A stretch of 19,718 nucleotides of DNA, taken from NCBI GenBank assembly GCA_031269135.1, contig JAISZP010000023.1, forward strand, positions 1-19,718, given 5' to 3'. The position numbers and the translations under genes were made by a program. The notes beneath the pieces were generated by a model. That model had not been told where the DNA came from, made no database searches, and saw only the letters and a list, made by a program, of their open reading frames with translations. Within the stretch, counting starts at the first letter, position 1, and each line of letters begins with the position of its first letter. Source of the stretch: Deltaproteobacteria bacterium (GTDB taxonomy: Bacteria; Desulfobacterota; Desulfarculia; Adiutricales; Adiutricaceae). Shown piece after piece: positions 6,743 to 14,458 of the stretch.

Positions 6743-8065
6743 TTGCAAGGCAAAGTTGAAAAATCCGGCCAGCCAAGAGAGCTAACCAGGCGAATAATTT
6801 ATTTGTTGCTGATATTAGCTGTCTACCGGGTAGGCGTGCATATCCCCACCCCAGGCGTCGACACTGAGGCTCTCCAGAAATTCTTCACCCAATTCGAGGG
6901 AACTCTGTTGGGTCTGTTCGATATGTTTTCCGGAAGGGCCTTATCGCAGTTCTCAATCTTTGCCATGGGCATAATGCCTTATATATCGGCCTCGATCATC
7001 ATCGAACTTTTGACCGTCGTCTGGCCGCACCTAAACCGCTTGAAGAAAGAAGGCGGTCAAGACGGACGTCGTAAGCTCACCCAGTATTCTCGGTACCTGA
7101 CCGTCGGACTCTCCCTTTTTCAGGGCTTCATGTTGGCGGTAGGCTTGGAACGCATGAGCATCGACGGGTCCACCTCGGTCGTCTTGACGCCGGGCCTGCA
7201 GTTTAGGGCGATGACCATGGTCACCTTGGCCGCCGGCACTTGCTTCATCATGTGGCTGGGCGAGCAGATCACCGAAAAGGGCATCGGCAACGGCATATCG
7301 TTGATAATATTCGCGGGCATCGTCGAGGGACTCCCCTCGGCCATAGGCGGGATTTTCGGCGATGTGGCCTCCAACGAAAAGTCGGTGTTGTCCATGGCTT
7401 TTCTAGGCGCCGGGGCTATTTTGGTCATGGCCGGGGTGGTTTTTTGCGAGACGGCCCAGAGGCGGATTCAGGTCCATTACGCCCAAAAACTCGTCGGCAG
7501 ACGCATCCAGGCGCCCAGGACCACCCATCTACCTTTAAAATTGAACCCAGCCGGCGTCATACCTCCTATTTTCGCCAGCTCGCTCATCATGTTTCCAGCC
7601 ACCTTGGGCCAGTTCGTCGATATACAGCTGCTCAAAGATTTTTCGATGAGAGATAATTGGCTTTACAATCTCATTTATGTGGCCTTGATCATCTTCTTTT
7701 GCTACTTTTATACCGGAGTTCAGTTCAACCCCTCCGATGTGGCCGAAAACATGAAAAAGCACGGCGGTTTCGTTCCAGGCATCCGTCCGGGCGCGAAAAC
7801 GGCTGAGTATATCGATAAGGTCTTGACCCGCCTTACCTTGTGGGGAGCTTTATACGTCTCGGTGATATGTCTGCTTCCAAACTTCATCATGAGTTATTTC
7901 AAGGTTTCTTTCTACTTCGGCGGAACGGCTTTGTTGATTGTGGTAGGCGTGGCCTTGGACACTATAAGTCAGATCCAGGGACACCTTCTAAACCAAAACT
8001 ATGACGGCTTTTTGAAAAAGGGCATGAGCGCCATGGGCCGCGTCCAGCCGCGCCGAAGAATGTAG
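6743..8065 (+). CDS. secY: preprotein translocase channel subunit SecY
   Basis: SecY is the membrane channel of the SecYEG translocon, exporting unfolded proteins and inserting membrane proteins. The 440-residue product has the usual ten hydrophobic segments. Conserved landmarks are YRVGVHIPTPGVD at the start, MGIMPYISASII, GIGNGISLIIFAGIV and the basic tail MGRVQPRRRM. The start is TTG 6743, preceded by GAGGAA (6731-6736); the first residues (MQGK) fit the family. As usual it closes the spc cluster after rplO. There is no terminator after it, but a strong new promoter appears 20 bp downstream. Confidence 0.98.
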   Translation: MQGKVEKSGQPRELTRRIIYLLLILAVYRVGVHIPTPGVDTEALQKFFTQFEGTLLGLFDMFSGRALSQFSIFAMGIMPYISASIIIELLTVVWPHLNRLKKEGGQDGRRKLTQYSRYLTVGLSLFQGFMLAVGLERMSIDGSTSVVLTPGLQFRAMTMVTLAAGTCFIMWLGEQITEKGIGNGISLIIFAGIVEGLPSAIGGIFGDVASNEKSVLSMAFLGAGAILVMAGVVFCETAQRRIQVHYAQKLVGRRIQAPRTTHLPLKLNPAGVIPPIFASSLIMFPATLGQFVDIQLLKDFSMRDNWLYNLIYVALIIFFCYFYTGVQFNPSDVAENMKKHGGFVPGIRPGAKTAEYIDKVLTRLTLWGALYVSVICLLPNFIMSYFKVSFYFGGTALLIVVGVALDTISQIQGHLLNQNYDGFLKKGMSAMGRVQPRRRM

Positions 8066-8085
8066 CGAAAAAATCCCCGAAAGTC

Positions 8086-8115
8086 TTGACAAATTTGCCG
8101 TTAAGCTGTTATAAT
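8086..8115 (+). promoter_or_regulatory. sigma70 promoter for adk and the alpha cluster
   Basis: TTGACA (8086-8091) and TATAAT (8110-8115) are both perfect consensus hexamers with an 18-bp spacer. Transcription would begin near 8122 and leave a leader of about 90 nt before adk. This is the strongest promoter I can see in the window. It would separate expression of adk-rpmJ-rpsM-rpsK-rpsD-rpoA-rplQ from the genes before secY. Confidence 0.88.
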
Positions 8116-8129
8116 AATAAATTGCCTTA

Positions 8130-8146
8130 TTGTCCGGTGCGGACAA
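8130..8146 (+). promoter_or_regulatory. leader hairpin downstream of the adk promoter
   Basis: TTGTCCG (8130-8136) and CGGACAA (8140-8146) form a perfect 7-bp inverted repeat around GTG. It begins about 8 nt after the expected transcription start, so it would be the first structure in the mRNA, or an operator as DNA. No known ribosomal-protein binding site is recognised in it. Confidence 0.5.
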
Positions 8147-8210
8147 AGATCGGCGTTAGACTTAGCCCTGCTTAGGTTTTTGCTTTATTTGCGATAGAGG
8201 ATCGAACAAG

Positions 8211-8852
8211 TTGATAGTTATTCTTTTAGGCCCTCCAGGGGCAGGCAAAGGAACCCAAGCCGCCGCCTTAGTAAAACGCTACGGCATTCCCCACGTTTCC
8301 ACCGGCGATATCTTCAGGGCGAATTTGGCCGAAAAGACCCCTTTGGGTTTGGAAGCCAAAGGTTACATGGAAAAAGGCGCTTTGGTGCCTGACGATTTGG
8401 TGGTCAGGTTGATCGGCGACCGCCTATCTCAAAGCGACGCCGCTAAAGGGGCCTTGTTGGACGGCTTTCCTAGGACGACGGCTCAAGCTCAAGCGCTGGA
8501 AGCTTTTTTAGATAAAGAGTCCAAGAAAGTCGCGGCTTGCCTTCTTTTGGAAGTCGACGACCAAGAACTTTTAAAGAGGCTCACGGGCCGCAGGGTTTGC
8601 CGATCTTGCGGAAGCGGTTGGCACGTCGCCTTTTCTCCGCCGCCGTCTGATTTGGTCTGCCCTAAGTGCCGAGGCGAAATATATCAGAGAACCGACGACA
8701 GCCAAGAGACGATCAAAAATCGGCTTAAGGTCTATCATGAGCAAACCAGTCCTCTTATCGACTGGTATAAGGCCAAAGGCATCTTAAAAGCGGTGAACGG
8801 TTTGGGGGAGCCCTCTCAAATAGAAGCGGCCATAGCTAAAGCGCTAGGTTAA
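8211..8852 (+). CDS. adk: adenylate kinase, zinc-LID type
   Basis: Adenylate kinase interconverts ATP + AMP and 2 ADP in the cytoplasm. The 213-residue product has the P-loop GPPGAGKGT (residues 7-15), the AMP-site motif STGDIFR, the DGFPRT motif, and a LID domain with four cysteines (C130, C133, C150, C153) that likely hold zinc. Later motifs RTDDSQETIKNRL and YHEQTSPLIDWY are intact. The start is TTG 8211, with AGAGGA at 8196-8201. It lies between secY and rpmJ; the map and infA genes often found here are absent. Confidence 0.97.
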   Translation: MIVILLGPPGAGKGTQAAALVKRYGIPHVSTGDIFRANLAEKTPLGLEAKGYMEKGALVPDDLVVRLIGDRLSQSDAAKGALLDGFPRTTAQAQALEAFLDKESKKVAACLLLEVDDQELLKRLTGRRVCRSCGSGWHVAFSPPPSDLVCPKCRGEIYQRTDDSQETIKNRLKVYHEQTSPLIDWYKAKGILKAVNGLGEPSQIEAAIAKALG

Positions 8853-8853
8853 G

Positions 8854-8906
8854 TAATTTGGTCAAATCATTTGATTGAGCTATTTGGTCTAGTTATTTAG
8901 TCAAGG
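8854..8906. repeat. 13-14-bp degenerate tandem repeat after adk
   Basis: Four adjacent diverged units follow the adk stop: TAATTTGGTCAAA (8854-8866), TCATTTGATTGAGC (8867-8880), TATTTGGTCTAGT (8881-8893) and TATTTAGTCAAGG (8894-8906). The common core is ATTTGGTC. They occupy the first part of the adk-rpmJ gap. Confidence 0.7.
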
Positions 8907-8984
8907 CCCTTGGCGAAAGAAAACGGCTAGAGCTATCGGCCTCGGGGCTTTTTTCTTTTTAAGATTGAAAGTAATGGTGAAATT

Positions 8985-9098
8985 ATGAAAGTGCGCTCTT
9001 CTGTAAAAAAAATGTGCATGAAGTGCAAGATCATCAAGAGGTTTGGTCAGGTCAGGGTGATCTGCACCAATCCAAAGCATAAGCAGCGTCAAGGCTGA
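8985..9098 (+). CDS. rpmJ: 50S ribosomal protein L36
   Basis: L36 is the smallest ribosomal protein and binds 23S rRNA through a zinc fold. The reading frame starts [18 protein letters not shown] and is 37 residues long. C11, C14, C27 and H32 form the zinc-binding CCCH set of the standard L36 form. GGTGA (8976-8980) precedes ATG 8985. It lies between adk and rpsM; an infA gene is not present here. Confidence 0.96.
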   Translation: MKVRSSVKKMCMKCKIIKRFGQVRVICTNPKHKQRQG

Positions 9099-9158
9099 CG
9101 GTCGGTTCACTTGTTTACGCTACTGGTTTTTTGCCCACTATTAAGGGAGGATTCCTAG

Positions 9159-9539
9159 GTGCCCAGGATTTCAGGCATAGATTTACCTCGCCAAAAACGG
9201 ATAGAGATCGCTTTGACCTACATCTATGGTTTAGGCCGCAACAGCGCTCAGGCTATTTTGAAGAAGGCGGATGTAGATTTCGGGATTAAGAGCGATAATT
9301 TAACCGATGATGAGGTAACCCGCATCCGTCGGATCATCGACAGCGAGTACAAAGTCGAAGGCGATCTGCGCCGCGACGTGACTATGAACATAAAACGCTT
9401 GATGGACCTGGGTTGCTACCGAGGACTCAGGCATCGAAGGGGCCTGCCGGTAAACGGCCAAAGGACCCACACCAACGCTCGGACTCGCAAGGGTCCTCGC
9501 CGTTCGGTGGTAGGCAAGAAGAAGGCTCCGTCCAAATAA
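9159..9539 (+). CDS. rpsM: 30S ribosomal protein S13
   Basis: S13 lies in the small-subunit head and contacts the P-site tRNA and the L5 bridge. The 126-residue product begins [26 protein letters not shown] and has the C-terminal signature [27 protein letters not shown], with a basic tail GKKKAPSK. The start is GTG 9159, with a strong GGGAGG at 9145-9150. It opens the alpha-type run rpsM-rpsK-rpsD-rpoA-rplQ. Confidence 0.97.
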   Translation: MPRISGIDLPRQKRIEIALTYIYGLGRNSAQAILKKADVDFGIKSDNLTDDEVTRIRRIIDSEYKVEGDLRRDVTMNIKRLMDLGCYRGLRHRRGLPVNGQRTHTNARTRKGPRRSVVGKKKAPSK

Positions 9540-9641
9540 GGCTTTAAGATAAAGATGGCCCGCCTTAAAACGCGCGATAAAATGCGCTCATAGCTGTCCG
9601 TCGGCCTGTTTTCTTTCTCCCCTCCCTTTCAGAGGTACATG

Positions 9642-10037
9642 ATGTCGGCCAAAGCCGTTCGCAAGACGCGCAAGAAAAAAGAGAAAAAGATAATTCCAGC
9701 CGGAGTGGCTCACATCCACGCCACCTTCAGCAACACCATCGTCACCATAACCGATCCCCAGGGCAATACCGTGGTTTGGTCCAGCGCCGGCGTTCAGGGT
9801 TTTAAAGGGTCTCGCAAGTCTACCCCTTACGCCGCCCAGACGGCGGTTGAGGATGCTACGAAAAAAGTCCAGGAATACGGGATGCGAGCCGTCGATGTGT
9901 TCATAAAGGGTCCCGGCAATAGTAGGGAAGCGGCTTTGAGGGCCTTTCAGGCCTCCGGCATACAAGTCAACATGATCCGTGACGTGACTCCGATACCTCA
10001 TAACGGTTGCCGTCCGCCTAAGCGCCGCCGGGTCTGA
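9642..10037 (+). CDS. rpsK: 30S ribosomal protein S11
   Basis: S11 forms part of the small-subunit platform near the E site. The product (131 residues) has the motifs [41 protein letters not shown] and the C-terminal [20 protein letters not shown]. Two adjacent ATG codons occur at 9639 and 9642; GAGGT ends at 9636, which leaves 2 or 5 nt, so I prefer 9642. The 102-bp gap before it has no clear element. Confidence 0.96.
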   Translation: MSAKAVRKTRKKKEKKIIPAGVAHIHATFSNTIVTITDPQGNTVVWSSAGVQGFKGSRKSTPYAAQTAVEDATKKVQEYGMRAVDVFIKGPGNSREAALRAFQASGIQVNMIRDVTPIPHNGCRPPKRRRV

Positions 10038-10094
10038 CGAAGGTTTTTTAAGGGGAGCTTTACCCCATCGAAAGTATCGCTTTAGGAGTAAAAG

Positions 10095-10721
10095 GTGGCT
10101 AGATACACCGAGGCAGTTTGCCGAATTTGTCGGCGGGAAAATAATAAACTTTTTTTGAAGGGCGACCGCTGCTTCGCGGCTAAGTGCTCGTTCGAGCGCA
10201 GGGCTCAGGCGCCTGGCCAGCATGGCGGGCGCAGGGGCAAGAGTTCCGATTATGGTCTGCAACTGAGAGAAAAGCAAAAAGTCAAACGTAGCTATGGAAT
10301 GTTGGAAAAACAGTTCAAGGCGCTGTTCAGCAAAGCGGAACGTCAAAAAGGCGTGACCGGCTCCAATCTTTTGATCTTGCTTGAGCGCCGCCTGGACAAC
10401 GTCGTGTACCGTTTAGGTTTCGCCACCTCCCGCAGCCAAGCCAGACAGATGGTCTGTCATGGCCATTTTCAGGTCAACGGAACCAAGGTCGACATCCCTT
10501 CGTTTTTAGTCAAAAACGGAGACGTAATTACCCTAAAAGAGAAAAGCCGTAAAAACGCTTACATCTTAGCCTCGCTGGAGACCGTAGTCCGGCGTGGAAT
10601 GCCCAATTGGCTCGAACTCGACAAAGCCGCCTTTCAAGGTAAGGTGGTTCAGTTGCCTGTTCGTGAAGAGCTGCCGATGCAAATCTCCGAGCAATTGATT
10701 GTCGAGTTTTATTCTAAGTAA
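10095..10721 (+). CDS. rpsD: 30S ribosomal protein S4, zinc-binding form
   Basis: S4 nucleates small-subunit assembly and in E. coli represses the alpha operon. The 208-residue product carries the cysteine form of the N-terminus (C9, C12, C26, C31), then APGQHGGRRGKSSDYGLQLREKQK and the S4 RNA-binding domain with RRLDNVVYRLGFATSRSQARQMV and a PVREELPMQI tail. The start is GTG 10095, with AGGAG at 10084-10088. A 215-bp gap with a long hairpin follows before rpoA. Confidence 0.97.
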   Translation: MARYTEAVCRICRRENNKLFLKGDRCFAAKCSFERRAQAPGQHGGRRGKSSDYGLQLREKQKVKRSYGMLEKQFKALFSKAERQKGVTGSNLLILLERRLDNVVYRLGFATSRSQARQMVCHGHFQVNGTKVDIPSFLVKNGDVITLKEKSRKNAYILASLETVVRRGMPNWLELDKAAFQGKVVQLPVREELPMQISEQLIVEFYSK

Positions 10722-10730
10722 GCAAGTGTT

Positions 10731-10765
10731 TTACTCTAAGCGATCGAATGTGTCGCTTAAAGTAA
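10731..10765 (+). other. long hairpin between rpsD and rpoA
   Basis: TTACTCTAAGCGA (10731-10743) pairs with TCGCTTAAAGTAA (10753-10765) across a 9-nt loop: 13 positions with a single C-A mismatch. It begins 10 nt after the rpsD stop. No U-tract follows, so it is not an ordinary intrinsic terminator. It may serve as an mRNA-processing or stability element that sets rpoA apart from the ribosomal genes. Confidence 0.6.
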
Positions 10766-10936
10766 GAAAATAGACGTCGAAAGCTAGGTTGCCCCAACCG
10801 CCCCATGGCGGGTCCGATCCTGATGAGACGCGAAAAGCTGGATTTCATCGGTTTTAGACCCTTTGCCGTTAAAGTGGGCCAAGGCTGTACTTATGCCCGA
10901 TCACATGTTAAACACTAGCCGTTCTCGGGAGAGGGT

Positions 10937-11929
10937 ATGGAAAAAAACTGGAAAGACCTTAAAAAACCGCTAAAAGTTGAAATAGAAGAAATCGACTATA
11001 ATAAAAATTACGGGATGTTTGTTTGCGAACCCCTGGAACGGGGTTTTGGACTTACATTGGGAAACGCCTTAAGAAGAGTGATGTTGTCGTCTCTTCAAGG
11101 CGCGGCCATCGTGTCGGTTCAGATAGAAGACGTTCTGCAGGAATTCAGCGAAATCAACGCCGTCAATGAGGATGTCAGCGACATCATTCTCAACCTTAAA
11201 GAAGTCCGTTTAAAACTCCATGGTCCCGGGCCCAGAGAGATTCGGGTGGAGGCCACAGGTCCTAAAACGGTCACCGCCGCCGACATCATCACCGACAACA
11301 TGGTCGAGGTTTTGAATAAAGATTGCTATTTGGCTCACATCTCCGACAACGGCAAACTCAATATGAGGATGCAGGTGGCTTTAGGCAAAGGATATGTGCC
11401 GGCCGACAAGCCTTCCGAAGACCAAGTCATCGGGACCATTCCAGTGGACGCTCTCTTTTCGCCGATTCGCAAAGTCAACTTTGTAGTGACCAATGCCCGC
11501 GTCGGTCAGAAGACCGACTACGACAAGCTCTCTTTCGAGGTCACCACCGACGGCAGCATAACTCCTCAGGAAGCGGTGGCCAGCGCCGCCTTGATCATAA
11601 AAGACCAACTGACCATCTTCACGGACTTTGAAGACAGCCAGACCGATGGTCAACCCGCTCTTGACGAACATAGAGCCGGCGGACACAACGAAAACTTCAA
11701 CCGCTCCGTCGATGAACTTGAATTGTCGGTACGTTCCGCCAACTGTCTTAAAAACGCCGATATTTATTATATCGGCGAATTAGTCCAAAAGACGGAAAAC
11801 GAAATGTTGAAGACGAAAAACTTTGGTCGAAAGTCGTTGAACGAGATCAAAGAAGTTCTGACAGGTTACGGATTGTCTTTGGGCATGAAGGTGGACGGAT
11901 TCATCAGACCTGAGCCCAAAAAAGAGTAA
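10937..11929 (+). CDS. rpoA: DNA-directed RNA polymerase alpha subunit
   Basis: The alpha subunit dimerises to start RNA polymerase assembly, and its C-terminal domain contacts UP elements and activators. The 330-residue product has the N-terminal domain (roughly 1-235) with [23 protein letters not shown]. An acidic/polar linker (about 236-255) leads to the C-terminal domain with [17 protein letters not shown] and [18 protein letters not shown]. Length is normal. GGGAG (10927-10931) supports ATG 10937. Its place between S4 and L17 is standard. Confidence 0.98.
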   Translation: MEKNWKDLKKPLKVEIEEIDYNKNYGMFVCEPLERGFGLTLGNALRRVMLSSLQGAAIVSVQIEDVLQEFSEINAVNEDVSDIILNLKEVRLKLHGPGPREIRVEATGPKTVTAADIITDNMVEVLNKDCYLAHISDNGKLNMRMQVALGKGYVPADKPSEDQVIGTIPVDALFSPIRKVNFVVTNARVGQKTDYDKLSFEVTTDGSITPQEAVASAALIIKDQLTIFTDFEDSQTDGQPALDEHRAGGHNENFNRSVDELELSVRSANCLKNADIYYIGELVQKTENEMLKTKNFGRKSLNEIKEVLTGYGLSLGMKVDGFIRPEPKKE

Positions 11930-11958
11930 CAGCCCGCTGAGGCTCACAGGAATTTGAG

Positions 11959-12489
11959 ATGAGACATTGTAAAGCGAACGTCAAACTTGGCCGGACGGCT
12001 AGCCACCGCAAAGCTATGTTGCGAAACATGGCCACCAGCTTGTTTGAGCACGAAAGAATAAAGACTACCCTGTCGAAGGGTAAGGCCGTAAAACCCTTGA
12101 TCGATAAACTCGTCACTTTGGCCAAGAGGGGCGATCTGCATGCCGTCAGGCAAGTGGCGGCGGTTTTGACCAAAGAGACAGTGGTCAAAAAGTTGTTCGA
12201 CATGGCCCAAAGCCGGTTCGGTTCCCGCACTTGCGGTTACACCTTGATGGTCAAGCAAGGACTTCGCAAAGGCGACGTCTCTCCTATGGTATATCTGAAG
12301 CTGGTCACCGCCGACGACATCAAGGTCAAGACCGGCGGCCTCAAGAGTAGAGCCCAGGTCCGCAGCCGAAGGGTGGATGCTTCTCGTCAAGAACGGGTCA
12401 GCAGATCCGCTCCGCTCGCCGAGAAAACAGCGACCGAGCCGACGCCGGATTTAAGCAAAACCGATACGGACGATAATTCTCAAAGCTGA
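11959..12489 (+). CDS. rplQ: 50S ribosomal protein L17
   Basis: L17 lies near the exit tunnel on the solvent side of the large subunit. The core (about residues 1-117) starts MRHCKANVKLGRTASHRKAMLRNMATSL and ends PMVYLKLV. The family often stops near there, but this protein continues for about 60 polar residues rich in Ser, Arg, Thr and Asp, for 176 in all. AGGAA (11948-11952) precedes ATG 11959. It is the last gene of the ribosomal block; the terminator lies about 200 bp downstream. Confidence 0.96.
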   Translation: MRHCKANVKLGRTASHRKAMLRNMATSLFEHERIKTTLSKGKAVKPLIDKLVTLAKRGDLHAVRQVAAVLTKETVVKKLFDMAQSRFGSRTCGYTLMVKQGLRKGDVSPMVYLKLVTADDIKVKTGGLKSRAQVRSRRVDASRQERVSRSAPLAEKTATEPTPDLSKTDTDDNSQS

Positions 12490-12551
12490 CTGGTCGTCGC
12501 CGTCTTGATTGGCGGAGCGAGCCTAAATCGCTTCATAAGCATTTGCTCTCA

Positions 12552-12594
12552 ACGCCTTTAGGCTACCCTAAAGATGGAGATAACGGAAAGGCGT
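12552..12594 (+). other. mutually exclusive hairpins after rplQ
   Basis: CTTTAGG (12556-12562) and CCTAAAG (12567-12573) form a perfect 7-bp stem with loop CTAC. ACGCCTTT (12552-12559) can instead pair with AAAGGCGT (12587-12594). The two stems share bases, so only one can form at a time. This could be an antiterminator-like switch or an mRNA 3'-end structure; no ligand or protein site is recognised. Confidence 0.4.
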
Positions 12595-12687
12595 AGTTAC
12601 GATTGAATATAGCGAAAGTTGACGGGTTGTCTGTTTGGCGCCAAAGATTGTGGTGATTCGTGGCAAGAACCGTTTTTCATTATTGAT

Positions 12688-12724
12688 GCCGCCACCGGGG
12701 CTATCGCCCTGCTGGCGGCTTTTA
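12688..12724 (+). terminator. intrinsic terminator of the rpoA-rplQ transcript
   Basis: GCCGCCA (12688-12694) pairs with TGGCGGC (12713-12719). An inner stem includes GGGC/GCCC (12698-12701 with 12706-12709) around a TATC loop, and the arms are nearly continuous except for one C-C mismatch. Four T residues follow (12720-12723). It lies about 200 bp after rplQ and before the mreB promoter region. Confidence 0.8.
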
Positions 12725-12775
12725 TCGTATAGACTGAAAGATCATATTTTTATTTTACTTGTCGGCTCTAATATC

Positions 12776-12784
12776 TGGTATAAT
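12776..12784 (+). promoter_or_regulatory. extended -10 promoter candidate for mreB
   Basis: TGGTATAAT is a perfect extended -10 element (TG, one base, TATAAT). No good -35 box is present at the usual distance, which extended -10 promoters tolerate. It lies about 50 bp after the terminator. Starting near 12791 it would leave a leader of about 630 nt before mreB, so a nearer promoter may also exist. Confidence 0.45.
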
Positions 12785-13069
12785 TTCCATAATCTTAAAA
12801 ACCCATTTTTTTGGATCGATAAATTTTTATTTTTTTAAGAAATCTGGGCTATAATTATCAGCGGCAAAGTATTCCGATTCCATAAGCTCCATTATCTTTC
12901 CGTCATATATGACGCTATCTAATGGAAGGTTCTTGATTGTTTTCGGGGATATTTAGGCCGACTTGCTCTGAAAGATCTGACTTTTACGTTAACCTATTTT
13001 TGATCTGGTTGTTAGGTCGACTATAGATTGCTTAATTATCATAAGATTGCTGATGCTTTTTTCTCGCAA

Positions 13070-13322
13070 TTGATCGAAATTTTGTTCTACTGTTGAAATA
13101 CGCACTATATCTAGCGACAAAGCTATATAATCTATTGAACTTGTAGGCTTAGGAACCCTAAAAATGTCGAGTTTTTATTTATCGAAAAAATATTGATCGA
13201 AATTTCTTGTTTGCTCTTGAAATGCGCACTATGCGCAATCATAACCCAAAGCTATATGATTTATTAATTTTGCAGATCCAACATTGCTGAAAAAATTACG
13301 AGTTTTATAGATCAAAAAAAAC
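13070..13322. repeat. degenerate 123-bp tandem duplication upstream of mreB
   Basis: Copy A runs 13070-13192 and copy B 13193 to about 13322. Matching blocks occur in the same order: TTGATCGAAATTT, TTGAAAT-CGCACTAT, AAAGCTATAT-AT-TATT, and CGAGTTTT followed by an A-rich stretch. A third start (CAGATCGAAAAAAT) is seen at 13322. The copies have diverged by substitutions and small indels, so the duplication is old, yet the blocks remain clear. Confidence 0.8.
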
Positions 13323-13420
13323 AGATCGAAAAAATGGGCGTTTAAGGTAAAAGTTTCTTAAATCCGAGTTCAATTCTTCAACGACAATTTTAGGGCTTTT
13401 AAGCCCCTGGTGCATATATT

Positions 13421-14458
13421 ATGAATATCATCCGCCGCATATTAAACATTTTTTCCAGCGATTTAGCCATCGACTTGGGAACGGCCAATACTCTGGTTTA
13501 CCTTAAAGGTAAAGGGGTGGTGCTGTCGGAGCCAAGCGTCGTCGCCGTCAAGAGCAAAGATAGCCGCAACCCTGGAAAGATAATGGCTGTCGGCAATGAG
13601 GCCAAAAGGATGCTGGGCGTCACTCCGGCAGGAATAGAGGCCATTCGTCCGATGAAGGATGGGGTCATCGCCGACTTTGAGATCACCCAATCGATGCTGC
13701 GTCATTTTATTCGAATGACCCACTACCGCAGAATAGTCAGGCCGAGAATGATCGTCGCGGTTCCATCAGGCATCACCCAAGTGGAAAAGAAAGCCGTCCG
13801 AGAGGCGGCCGAGCAAGCGGGCGCGAGCGAGGTCTACCTCATCGAAGAACCCATGGCCGCCGCCATCGGGGCCGGCCTTCCGGTCACCGAGCCTGCGGCC
13901 AATATGATAGTGGATATTGGAGGAGGCACTACGGAGGTCGCCATAATATCGCTGGCCGGCATCGTCTATTCCAAAAGCGTGCGCATCGGCGGCGACAAGA
14001 TGAATGAAGCCATCGCCCAGTACATCAGGAAAAAGTATAATCTGCATATCGGCGAACGCACCGCGGAAAACATCAAACACGAGATCGGAACCGCCTACCC
14101 TTCGGATCAAGTCGAGACCATCGAGGTCAAAGGCCGCCACTCGGTAAGCTCGTTGCCTATGGCGGTAGCCATCGATTCCGAAGAGATCCGCAAAGCCATC
14201 AAAGAGCAGCTCGACACCATCATCAACACCGTCCGAAGCGCTCTGGAACAGATCCCCCCGGAACTCGCCGCCGATATCGTGACTAGAGGCATAGTCTTGA
14301 CCGGCGGCGGGGCCTTGCTTAAGCGTTTGGACGTTTTGCTGCGCGAAGAGACTCATCTGCCGATCATAATCGCCGACGACCCTTTGAAGACCGTGGCCAT
14401 CGGCAGCGGAAAAGCCCTGGAGAGTTTAGATATTCTCAAAGAGATAACCATCACTTAG
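13421..14458 (+). CDS. mreB: rod shape-determining protein MreB
   Basis: MreB is the bacterial actin homologue: it forms membrane-bound filaments that direct lateral wall synthesis. The 345-residue product begins with a likely amphipathic N-terminal helix (MNIIRRILNIFSS). It has the first phosphate loop IDLGTANT (17-24), the second DIGGGTTEV (from D165), EEPMAAAIGAGLPV, and an adenosine motif LTGGGALL (near 295). Length is normal. No clear ribosome binding site precedes ATG 13421, and a small hairpin (13393-13406) lies just upstream. It heads mreB-mreC-mreD-mrdA-rodA. Confidence 0.98.
   Translation: MNIIRRILNIFSSDLAIDLGTANTLVYLKGKGVVLSEPSVVAVKSKDSRNPGKIMAVGNEAKRMLGVTPAGIEAIRPMKDGVIADFEITQSMLRHFIRMTHYRRIVRPRMIVAVPSGITQVEKKAVREAAEQAGASEVYLIEEPMAAAIGAGLPVTEPAANMIVDIGGGTTEVAIISLAGIVYSKSVRIGGDKMNEAIAQYIRKKYNLHIGERTAENIKHEIGTAYPSDQVETIEVKGRHSVSSLPMAVAIDSEEIRKAIKEQLDTIINTVRSALEQIPPELAADIVTRGIVLTGGGALLKRLDVLLREETHLPIIIADDPLKTVAIGSGKALESLDILKEITIT

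Larger units (their letters stand above)
12490..13420. other. 931-bp stretch without genes, rplQ to mreB
   Basis: I find no supportable coding region on either strand here. In order it holds overlapping inverted repeats (12552-12594), a strong terminator (12688-12724), an extended -10 promoter candidate (12776-12784), and AT-rich sequence with a degenerate 123-bp duplication (13070-13322). A small GGGCT/AGCCC hairpin (13393-13406) lies just before mreB. A 38-codon frame ending at 12732 reads through the terminator stem and is probably fortuitous. No tRNA or other known RNA gene was recognised. Confidence 0.75.

Noticed and set aside
8931..8960. A possible terminator (GGCC-TCGG-GGCT then T6) between adk and rpmJ.
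   Set aside because: The stem is only four pairs with one G-U, and termination here would cut off essential genes. Too weak to list.
9588..10346. A 252-codon open frame on the minus strand.
   Set aside because: It lies opposite rpsK and rpsD, which are certain; the product resembles no family and has no ribosome binding site. A shadow of biased codon use.
10814..10851. A hammerhead-ribozyme-like core: CTGATGA (10820-10826), GAAA (10832-10835), a C at the cleavage position (10846) and CCGAT/ATCGG as an outer stem.
   Set aside because: Stem II would be a single base pair, stem III only three A-U pairs, and an extra C (10819) separates the outer stem from the core. Too weak to call; chance is likely.
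12619..12732. A 38-codon frame from TTG 12619 ending in a hydrophobic peptide (AATGAIALLAAFIV).
   Set aside because: The hydrophobic end is the terminator stem read as codons; there is no convincing ribosome binding site. The terminator explains the sequence better.
12635..12838. A 67-codon + strand frame across the terminator and the mreB promoter candidate.
   Set aside because: It spans a terminator, turns AT-rich with codon use unlike the real genes, and has no family resemblance.
13766..14356. A 196-codon open frame on the minus strand.
   Set aside because: It lies fully inside mreB in antisense and shows no recognisable protein motifs.
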